Source: Bacteroidota bacterium
GTDB lineage: Bacteria > Bacteroidota > Bacteroidia > Cytophagales > Cyclobacteriaceae
DNA: 18,090 bases
NCBI GenBank assembly: GCA_003242315.1
Contig: QGUY01000051.1
Coordinates: forward strand, 1-18,090
Direction: 5' to 3'
This document shows, one piece after another, positions 1-6,892 of the stretch. Within the stretch, counting starts at the first letter, position 1, and every line of letters begins with the position of its first letter. A model generated the notes under the pieces. That model ran no database searches. It worked only from the letters and a program-made list of their open reading frames with translations, and was not told the DNA's origin. Both the position numbers and the translations under genes were made by a program.

Positions 1-49
1 ATGCTGTAGTGCACGCGTGCGCCGAACCGGAACGTTCGCCCCATCGTGA

Positions 50-2635
50 TCAGTCAGGGAGCTTTGAAGGGTCAAATTCCCAGAAGTCTTCGAGATAATT
101 GCTGCCGGCATTGTATCCGGTGCCGTAGTACGCCTTGTTATCAATTACGAATGCAATTGCATTTACACGTGGTACTCCCGGAAAATCCCCAAGGCTCGTC
201 CACGTGTTGCTTTGCGGATCATAACGCCAAACGTCATTCAGCAATCCATTTGGAAGAAAGTTCTGCCGTAATCCTCCAATGACATAACCTGCGCCGCCGA
301 CAGAAAAAGCCGTTGCTAATGCGCGTGCTTCGCCGGGCAGAGAGGGGCCCTGGATCCACGTATCGGTCGGGGCATTGTAAATCCAAAGGTCGTCATAAAA
401 TGAGTCAGACGTGTTGCGCCCCGCTACTACGTAACCCTTGTTCCCAATCGCGAATGCGGCAGCGTCATGCCGCCCCGGGCCGGGGAAATCCGCCTTTCTG
501 GTCCACGAATCCTGGTCATGACGGTATTCCCACGTTTCAGAAATTTTGCTGCTGTTCGCGCCACTGCCTGTTGTAACGTAGCCACGATCGTTTACGGCAA
601 AACTCACACCGCGAGCCCCGAGTTGGCCTGGAAAATCAGCGGCAGCGTACCATGCGTCGTCCGCTGGTGAATACCGCAGCAACTTTTCTTGAAAATCGCC
701 ATTGTAGGCGTCGACACCTAAGCCAACAAATCCGTAGTCCCCAAGTGCGAACGAAATCTGATACAGCAGGGCATTTGCGGGTGTTCCGCCTCCGGGATAT
801 TGGAAAGCTTGCACTGATGCCCACGAAGCCGCGTCCGGGTCATACTTCCAGCTGGGCTTGCTGAAAGTCAGGCTAGGATGTGTACCCGACGTTACATAGC
901 CATGGCCTCCCACAGCAAACGATGAAGCGTATGCTTTACTTTCAGGAAAGTCGTTGAGTCTTCGCCAGGGACTGATCAAATGAAAAGTAATGCCACTGGT
1001 AACGGATTGCTCAGCAACGTCGACTTGAATGTAAACATCACTGTCTTCAACACCACTTGGCACCTCTACAGTCAATTGGGTAGTAGAGGCGCTGACAACC
1101 TTGGCTTCCTTATTTCCAAATTTTACAATTTGATTTGATGGAACAGGGTTGAAGTTATTGCCGGAAATGGTGATTAGTGTCGTTATCTTTCCTTCAGAAG
1201 GAAATGAAACAATCTGGGGCGGCAGTAGTACGAACGGTATGTTGCCTGTGCCGGTGTGATTGTCAATGGATGTTACCTGAACAGATATCTGCGACTCTTT
1301 CGTGAGCAAGGCGTTCGGTACGGCGGCGACAATTTCGTTAGGCGTCGCGCTTACAACAGAAGCCTGCACATTGCCAAACCTTACTATGTTCTCGCTCGCT
1401 GTGCTGGAAAAGTTTTCACCGGTAATGGTGATTAAATCACCCCACGTTCCGGTCAATGGCGTTATGTTGGTGATGATCGGCTTAATGATCTCGAAGTTTG
1501 TAGAGATAACAACCGTTTGCCCGGCGACGGTTAGCGCGAGGTTGTAGGTTCCCGGCGTTATTCCGGATGGAATTTGCACACGAAGCCCAGTTTCATCCAC
1601 ACTCAATACCACGAGGTCGGTGTCACCAATCTTAGTGAGATTGTTCTCTGGTATCGGACTGAAATTCTTGCCGTTGATCTCGATTTCAGTATTGGCCGTT
1701 CCCTTGTTCGGCGAAAAGTTCGTTACAACCGGTGCCAGTAACTTTATTTTTTCTGATGATTCAACGTTCTGCGCACCGAGGCTTACTGTAATTGCGGATT
1801 CCGACTCAACTACTTCATCGGAGATGGCAACTCGCATCTGATTGGATGATACCTTCACGAGAGTACCATCCTTGCCAAGAACGTTAACCCTATACAATTC
1901 GGGTACCAGGGGGAAGTTGGAACCAGAGATCGTGATTGTGTCGCCGAACGAAACTTCTTTAGGTGAGAAACCGGTTATCGACATGGGCAACAGATAAAAT
2001 TTCTGCTCAGGCCTCACATTGTACAGACCGAGCGTCAGAAGAATTTCGTTTTCGCCTGCCTGCGCCCTCTCGGGGATGGCAAACCAAATCGTATCGGGCG
2101 TAGCTCTTATTATCGGCGCAACCTGACCGCCGATCCTGATGGTCTGATTGGTGGTCACGTTGCTGAATGCGCTACCGACCATGACGATGGTATCGCCAAC
2201 CAATCCCTGCTTGGGAAAGAAGTCTTTAATGGTGGGCGCGTTACTTCCCTGACTTATAAAGTCCACGGTCTGGCCGTAAACAATTGTAGAATCACCCTTG
2301 GCAATCAGATACGACCGCACGAAGTACCGCTTGTTCTTTATCAAGTTGCGGTTGGCGCGGGCCGAAAATGGACCTTTCTGCATAGCTGGGCCAAGGGAAA
2401 GCTTGTCTGCGTCGCCAAGACTCGGATTTGGCAGGTCATCATAAACAAATCCATGATCGCTCACGCCTGCATCTCCCAGGTCAAGGATTGTTCCATTCAG
2501 GGTTGCTCCGTTCTCGTCGACCTCGGTCACGGCGTGAGTGTCGACAACCGGATATGACCTTTTGGCTACCTCGTGGTCCTCGCATGCATATGCGATGAGG
2601 ACTACTGCCAGGATACAGAGTCTCGTGATCTTCAT
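50..2635 (-). CDS. Lipoprotein with FN3-like, five IPT/TIG and Kelch-propeller domains
   Basis: Predicted surface or periplasmic lipoprotein of 861 aa, probably for binding or adhesion; no catalytic motif is visible. I chose the ATG at 2635 because it gives a clean lipoprotein signal (hydrophobic stretch, then IAYAC with Cys18). The longer open frame to 2785 would overlap the upstream gene and hide that signal. Acidic residues follow the Cys (CEDHE), which resembles the Bacteroidota lipoprotein export signal and hints at surface exposure (inference). Domains: FN3-like about 28-128; IPT/TIG repeats about 133-217, 218-301, 302-384, 385-471 and 472-553; then six Kelch repeats about 555-858, each built as W..xDFP..., A.AF, GYV..G, D.W.YDP. 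The family is known for carbohydrate or protein binding but the ligand here is unknown. It lies 13 bp after the barrel gene and is probably co-transcribed with it. No T9SS sorting domain is present. Confidence 0.9.
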   Translation of the reverse strand: MKITRLCILAVVLIAYACEDHEVAKRSYPVVDTHAVTEVDENGATLNGTILDLGDAGVSDHGFVYDDLPNPSLGDADKLSLGPAMQKGPFSARANRNLIKNKRYFVRSYLIAKGDSTIVYGQTVDFISQGSNAPTIKDFFPKQGLVGDTIVMVGSAFSNVTTNQTIRIGGQVAPIIRATPDTIWFAIPERAQAGENEILLTLGLYNVRPEQKFYLLPMSITGFSPKEVSFGDTITISGSNFPLVPELYRVNVLGKDGTLVKVSSNQMRVAISDEVVESESAITVSLGAQNVESSEKIKLLAPVVTNFSPNKGTANTEIEINGKNFSPIPENNLTKIGDTDLVVLSVDETGLRVQIPSGITPGTYNLALTVAGQTVVISTNFEIIKPIITNITPLTGTWGDLITITGENFSSTASENIVRFGNVQASVVSATPNEIVAAVPNALLTKESQISVQVTSIDNHTGTGNIPFVLLPPQIVSFPSEGKITTLITISGNNFNPVPSNQIVKFGNKEAKVVSASTTQLTVEVPSGVEDSDVYIQVDVAEQSVTSGITFHLISPWRRLNDFPESKAYASSFAVGGHGYVTSGTHPSLTFSKPSWKYDPDAASWASVQAFQYPGGGTPANALLYQISFALGDYGFVGLGVDAYNGDFQEKLLRYSPADDAWYAAADFPGQLGARGVSFAVNDRGYVTTGSGANSSKISETWEYRHDQDSWTRKADFPGPGRHDAAAFAIGNKGYVVAGRNTSDSFYDDLWIYNAPTDTWIQGPSLPGEARALATAFSVGGAGYVIGGLRQNFLPNGLLNDVWRYDPQSNTWTSLGDFPGVPRVNAIAFVIDNKAYYGTGYNAGSNYLEDFWEFDPSKLPD

Positions 2636-2648
2636 CCTGCTCCACTCG

Positions 2649-3824
2649 CTAAAATTCATATGATACAAGGAACTCAAGAGAATGATAGGTTGGCGTATGC
2701 GGGTGTTTGCTCGTTGATGACTGCATGTATCGGATGGAAGATCGCACCCTGCCGACGCGGTACCCAACGCCCACCAACAGTCCATGACTGTTCGTGCCGA
2801 GTCGTGCTACATCGCCTTCAGTCGTTGATACAACACTGGTTCCCACCGTCTCAATTCGCCAACGGACGTCCTGGTTCAGGATAAACTGACTCTGAAGGCC
2901 TACGTCAATCAGAAATCTATTTGGATTGTACCGAACGATGATTGGTATGCTAAGCGAAGAGTACTTAACAAATAGGTCGTTGTTGGTCGTATGAAACTTG
3001 AAGAAAGAGTAGCCATCAAACCGGCTGTACGTCGCCTCGACAACCAGGCGAAATCTTTCGTCTACACCGGGAAAAAAAATGGATGCGTAACCGCCGACGC
3101 GATATCCTATTTCTGAGTCAAACGTCGCACTTTCCAGATCTTCAGTAAACCTTGGCTCGTGCAGCGCTGCTCCGACTATCAATCCCAGTTGTGTTCTTGT
3201 TCCTATGCCGGGTCTCGTGGACCTGCGCGCGGGCTCGCCCATACAACGGTAATAGCGTTCGAAGATATATTCGAAATCGGGGTTCCCCTTGTAGTGCGCC
3301 TCCAGGAATCCATCTTTCATGATTTCGCAATCCTGCATCATCGCCTTTAGGATGCCCAAACCAGTGTAGTTGCTCCTCAGTTTGTTGCCCTCGACAATTT
3401 CTTGTTGCTTCGATATCTCCACGAGCTGTTCTCCCTTTTCCTGCGCAAAGTACCGCGACTTATACTTATACAGCGATAGTCGACCCTTAAAGGCAACCTT
3501 ATAGAATCCAGACAGAACTTCTCCGGAAGAGGTGGTGTAGGACTGACTTTCGTAAAAGAGCTTGTCGTCAAGAGCAAAAGCTTTGGCATCGCCAGGATAG
3601 AGTCGTACGGATCTGGCCTTCAGGTCTGACCTGAAAACAAAAAACTTGAAATTTCGGTCCTCAAAAGTATATTCAATATAGCCGCGAACGGTGTCATCAG
3701 CATTGGTGACGTAGTAACCCTTAAGGAAGTTCGTTTGGGCCACACACCAGTTATTCGCCAACGTGAAGATGATTAGTAGAAGAGTTTTCGATGGAGGTGC
3801 CTTAACGGAAACCAGCTTATTCAT
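2649..3824 (-). CDS. Outer-membrane beta-barrel protein, PorT-like, with N-terminal extracytoplasmic domain
   Basis: Predicted outer-membrane protein of 391 aa. Residues 1-30 form a signal peptide ending in VAQ. Residues about 31-150 resemble a domain widespread in Bacteroidota (GYYVTNADDTVRGYIEY start, later FYKVAFKG and LYKYKSRYF). Residues about 200-391 alternate polar and hydrophobic positions, with a last strand ending in an aromatic (SYEF), as in PorT-like barrels. The function of this family is not established; relatives are sometimes mislabelled as tRNA modification GTPase, and no GTPase motif is visible here. The ATG at 3824 follows a leader of about 57 nt from the predicted promoter at 3889-3919. 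It is the first gene of a likely two-gene operon with the IPT/Kelch lipoprotein. Barrel plus surface lipoprotein suggests a partnership, but this is not a SusC/SusD pair. Confidence 0.85.
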   Translation of the reverse strand: MNKLVSVKAPPSKTLLLIIFTLANNWCVAQTNFLKGYYVTNADDTVRGYIEYTFEDRNFKFFVFRSDLKARSVRLYPGDAKAFALDDKLFYESQSYTTSSGEVLSGFYKVAFKGRLSLYKYKSRYFAQEKGEQLVEISKQQEIVEGNKLRSNYTGLGILKAMMQDCEIMKDGFLEAHYKGNPDFEYIFERYYRCMGEPARRSTRPGIGTRTQLGLIVGAALHEPRFTEDLESATFDSEIGYRVGGYASIFFPGVDERFRLVVEATYSRFDGYSFFKFHTTNNDLFVKYSSLSIPIIVRYNPNRFLIDVGLQSQFILNQDVRWRIETVGTSVVSTTEGDVARLGTNSHGLLVGVGYRVGRVRSSIRYMQSSTSKHPHTPTYHSLEFLVSYEF

Positions 3825-3888
3825 TATTACAGTTTGTCGGTAACGCGAAATAAATTCCTATAGCAGCTAAACCCCCAATTCGCAATCA

Positions 3889-3919
3889 CAAAAGTAGAAG
3901 TTGCATGCCTGTGTTGCAA
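3889..3919 (-). promoter_or_regulatory. Bacteroidota-type promoter of the barrel/lipoprotein operon
   Basis: Read on the minus strand: TTG (3919-3917), a spacer of 20 bases, then TACTTTTG (3896-3889). This matches the Bacteroidota housekeeping promoter (-33 TTG and -7 TAnnTTTG, 19-21 apart) at every defined base. Transcription should start near 3882, giving a leader of about 57 nt before the ATG at 3824. Confidence 0.75.
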
Positions 3920-3923
3920 CTTC
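3897..3923. promoter_or_regulatory. Perfect 9-9-9 inverted repeat, probable operator
   Basis: GAAGTTGCA (3897-3905) and TGCAACTTC (3915-3923) are exact reverse complements with nine bases between them. The repeat begins right beside the -7 element and covers the whole promoter spacer and the -33 TTG of the minus-strand promoter. A bound dimeric regulator would block RNA polymerase, so repression of the barrel/lipoprotein operon is the simplest reading (inference). The regulator is not recognisable in this window. Confidence 0.6.
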
Positions 3924-4003
3924 ACCAATCCCCGTCGGCACGTATTCTTCCTTACAATTAATTCCAATTTATCGAGAAAGGTAAACGGTTCGATAGCGAA
4001 AGA

Positions 4004-4033
4004 TTCGAATGTCGGAAGCGTTTGCTATTTTTG
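4004..4033 (+). promoter_or_regulatory. Probable promoter of the GH5 gene
   Basis: TATTTTTG at 4026-4033 fits TAnnTTTG exactly. The upstream element is weaker (TTC at 4004-4006, 19 bases away). The expected start of transcription, near 4040, lies after the in-frame ATG at 4009, so that ATG would not be on the mRNA. This supports the ATG at 4057 as the true start. Confidence 0.45.
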
Positions 4034-4056
4034 TTTACAGGCAACACCGTTCCCCT

Positions 4057-5787
4057 ATGGTCAGAACTCTACTCCCGTCTGTGCTCATCCTCATAGCGGC
4101 CAGCCTTTCGGCCCAGAACAGGCTCCCCGCTTTCGAAATGAACGAACGGCTCGGCAGAGGTATCAACATAGGCAACACCTTTGAAGCGCCCACCGAAACC
4201 GCCTGGGGCAACCCGTGGTATCCCGAGTACTTTGAGATGATTGCTGAGCTGGGATTTCAACACGTGCGCCTTCCCGTAAGGTGGGAGACCCCGGAACGCA
4301 GCATGGAGACACCACCCTACACAATAGAGCCTACGTTTCTCGCACGAATCAAGGAGGTTGTAGATGCCGCGCTCGCAAACGATCTCCACATCATTGTGAA
4401 TATGCACCATCACGACGCGCTGTACGAAGATCCCGCGGGGCAAAAAGAGCGCTTCCTTGCACAGTGGGCTCAAATTGCCGAGTATTTCAAGGACTATCCG
4501 GACATGCTGCTGTTCGAGGTTCTCAATGAACCCCATGGTAACCTCACTCCTGCCCTCTGGAATGAATTCTTTGCCGACGCACTGACTGAAATACGAAAGA
4601 CGAATCCCGAAAGGGTCGTGATCATGGGCGTGGCCGAATACGGGGGACTTGGTGGCATCTCTCAAATCGAACTGCCCGACGACGACTATATCATCCTTTC
4701 ACCGCATTACTACAACCCGTTCAACTTTACACACCAGGGTGCCGAATGGGTTGGTCCTGATGCTGATAATTGGTTAGGCACCCAATGGAATGACACGGAG
4801 GCCGACCGTGAGACTGTGGCGAGCGAATTCAGCTACGCCCTGCAATTTTCCGAGACACATCACATACCGATCCACGTCGGAGAATTCGGAGCATACTACA
4901 AAGCAGATGTCGACTCGCGCGCGCGGTGGACAACTTTCCTTGCGCGATGGTTTGAGGAACAAGGTATGAGTTGGGCTTATTGGGAATTCAGCGCGGGCTT
5001 TGGCATCTACAATCCAGGCACCGGTGAATTCACCACACCTCTTGTCGATGCGCTGCTTCACAATGAAATGCCGGAGCCTGTGCCCATTGTGGCCACGCCG
5101 ATATATGTGAGCAACTTCTCATCGGGAACCGATGGATGGTCCCTGGGAACACAGGGCGGAGCGTCCGGTTCCCTTTCCGCTTCGGGGGGAAAATTAAACG
5201 TGAACATTACCAATGCCGGCACTGAGGGGTGGCATGTGCAACTCGTCAAGAATGGTATACCCCTGCAACAAGGGAAGATGTATCGCATCTCGTTCAAAGC
5301 GCAAGCCACGGGAGATCGCGGCGCGACATACTATGCAGGTCGGGCGAGCGACCCCTGGAATGCGTATAGCGGCTACAACGGGATCAGCCTCACCACCTCC
5401 GAAATAGCTTTCAGCTCATCGTTTACGATGAATGACCCAACCGATCTTGCTGCGAGGCTTGTGTTTGACCTGGGACAAAACACCGCCGGTGTCTCAATCA
5501 CGGAAGTAAAAGTGGAAGAGCTGCAATTTCTGGTTACCGCGGTTGACGAAGAATCGCGCCGAAAGCCCATACTATACCCTAACCCGATAACTTCTGAGTT
5601 GTATTGTGATGACTTTGTCCGCTACAGGCAGGCACATGTTTACGACATGCGTGGAAGACTGATCGCTGCTCGCGATATCACGCCTACAACAGCTTCCATC
5701 AATCTTGAAGATATTCCAAGCGGACTGTACGTACTGAGACTTTCCGGTCGTGCAGGTGATGACTACATCAGAATTGTCAAGAAGTAG
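4057..5787 (+). CDS. Secreted GH5 family glycanase (cellulase-like) with CBM-like and T9SS sorting domains
   Basis: Predicted extracellular endo-glycanase of 576 aa. The chosen ATG (4057) yields a signal peptide (residues 1-20, ending SAQ) and lies after the promoter; an in-frame ATG at 4009 only adds a polar stretch. The GH5 catalytic domain covers about 25-335. It shows RGINIGN near its start, HVRLPVRWE, the NMHHHD strand, NEP with E158 as acid/base, HVGEFG with E276 as nucleophile, and AYWEF. Residues about 348-490 resemble a CBM4/9-type jelly roll (NFSSGTDGW start). The end (about 500-576) is a T9SS type A sorting domain with YPNP at 507-510, YDMRGRLI and GLYVLRL. Family activity is on beta-1,4-glucan, mannan or related chains; the subfamily and substrate cannot be fixed here. 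It is convergent with the antiporter gene, with only 4 bp between the stops. Confidence 0.92.
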   Translation: MVRTLLPSVLILIAASLSAQNRLPAFEMNERLGRGINIGNTFEAPTETAWGNPWYPEYFEMIAELGFQHVRLPVRWETPERSMETPPYTIEPTFLARIKEVVDAALANDLHIIVNMHHHDALYEDPAGQKERFLAQWAQIAEYFKDYPDMLLFEVLNEPHGNLTPALWNEFFADALTEIRKTNPERVVIMGVAEYGGLGGISQIELPDDDYIILSPHYYNPFNFTHQGAEWVGPDADNWLGTQWNDTEADRETVASEFSYALQFSETHHIPIHVGEFGAYYKADVDSRARWTTFLARWFEEQGMSWAYWEFSAGFGIYNPGTGEFTTPLVDALLHNEMPEPVPIVATPIYVSNFSSGTDGWSLGTQGGASGSLSASGGKLNVNITNAGTEGWHVQLVKNGIPLQQGKMYRISFKAQATGDRGATYYAGRASDPWNAYSGYNGISLTTSEIAFSSSFTMNDPTDLAARLVFDLGQNTAGVSITEVKVEELQFLVTAVDEESRRKPILYPNPITSELYCDDFVRYRQAHVYDMRGRLIAARDITPTTASINLEDIPSGLYVLRLSGRAGDDYIRIVKK

Positions 5788-5791
5788 AACG

Positions 5792-6775
5792 CTAGGCTCG
5801 GATAAAGATCAGCACACCCACATACAAGACGTACAGTGAAACGAAGATTACCCCTTCCAATCGCGAAACACGTTGACCACTGCGGAAAACGGGATAGCAC
5901 GCAATAGCGACCGCTGCCGACAACGGAAGATCAAATAACAGGATCTCGCGACTGACTTCAAGATCGTTGGGTGACGCAACAATGGTAATACCAAGAATGA
6001 AGAGAATGTTGGTGATGCTGCTGCCCAGCAGGTTGCCTACTGCCACGTCTCGGTCGTCCTTGATGGTTGCAACAAGGGTTGTTGCCAGTTCGGGAGCGGA
6101 AGTTCCCACCGCCACAATGGTCAATCCGATGATGGCATCGCTCACTCCAAGTGCACGCGCCATCGCTACTGCTCCGTCTACGAGGAGTTCCGCACCAAAG
6201 ATGGTCAGTGCGATACCAGCAGCGAGCCCCAGGAGATTAGTGAGGACAGTCAACGGACCGGTCCTCCGAAACAGCGCACCCGGGCTGTATTCTTCGGCGT
6301 ACTCTCTTTTTATAGATGACTTCTCTCGCCGGGTAACTTTGAGCAATGCAACGAAGTAAATCAGTGCACCAAGGATAAGCAGGACGCCATCTACCGTGCT
6401 CAGAATTCCATCTGCAGCCATGATGACGAGCACGATCGACGTGGCGATCATAAGCGGCACATCCAGGCGAATGCTCAGTTGTCTGAGTGGCAGGGCGCGT
6501 ATGGCTGCGCTTAGTCCCAGAATCAAAAGGATGTTTGCAATGTTCGTTCCCGCAATATTCGCTACTGCCAGCTCACTGCTTCCTCCACTTGCAGCGGCAA
6601 TGCCCACTGCGAGTTCTGGCAGGCTCGTCCCAATGGCCACTACAGTGAGTCCTATGACAATTGGTTCCAGCCCAAGCAGTGCAGCCAAACGGGACGCCGT
6701 TCGTAACAGCAGCTCCGCGCCCAGGGTAATGACTACCAGACCTGCGAGAAAGACTAGTACGGGATGAACGGTCAT
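5792..6775 (-). CDS. Calcium/sodium antiporter, CaCA family (YrbG-like)
   Basis: Inner-membrane cation exchanger of 327 aa, predicted to exchange Na+ for Ca2+ across the cytoplasmic membrane. It shows the two inverted alpha repeats of the Na+/Ca2+ exchanger family. The first has VAIGTSLPEL (GTSLPE at 49-54) and NIAGTNIANILLILG. The second has VAVGTSAPEL (GTSAPE at 224-229) and NLLGSSITNILFILG. The acidic residues E54 and E229 in these repeats are the expected ion-binding residues. About ten hydrophobic segments are visible, with a charged cytoplasmic loop about 148-172 between the halves. Length is normal for the family. The gene points toward the GH5 gene and has no evident functional link to its neighbours; it is probably a separate transcription unit. 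Confidence 0.93.
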   Translation of the reverse strand: MTVHPVLVFLAGLVVITLGAELLLRTASRLAALLGLEPIVIGLTVVAIGTSLPELAVGIAAASGGSSELAVANIAGTNIANILLILGLSAAIRALPLRQLSIRLDVPLMIATSIVLVIMAADGILSTVDGVLLILGALIYFVALLKVTRREKSSIKREYAEEYSPGALFRRTGPLTVLTNLLGLAAGIALTIFGAELLVDGAVAMARALGVSDAIIGLTIVAVGTSAPELATTLVATIKDDRDVAVGNLLGSSITNILFILGITIVASPNDLEVSREILLFDLPLSAAVAIACYPVFRSGQRVSRLEGVIFVSLYVLYVGVLIFIRA

Positions 6776-6837
6776 GACATAAAGGTATGAGAACGCATAA
6801 TGTGAAACATCGATATTCCGGACAAATAGGACGACTA

Positions 6838-6867
6838 CTGCGATGAAATCTCAAACCACTATATTAG
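6838..6867 (+). promoter_or_regulatory. Weak promoter candidate for the esterase/deacetylase gene
   Basis: CTG (6838-6840), 19 bases, then TATATTAG (6860-6867), which differs from TAnnTTTG at one defined base. Transcription would start near 6874, after the GTG at 6872, which favours the ATG at 6893. Both elements are imperfect. Confidence 0.25.
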
Positions 6868-6892
6868 CCGGGTGAACCATAGGGATAAATCA

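Noticed and set aside
11..20. Perfect 10-bp palindrome GCACGCGTGC near the left edge
   Set aside because: Lies downstream of a gene end in only 49 bases of visible sequence, with no other signal to interpret it.
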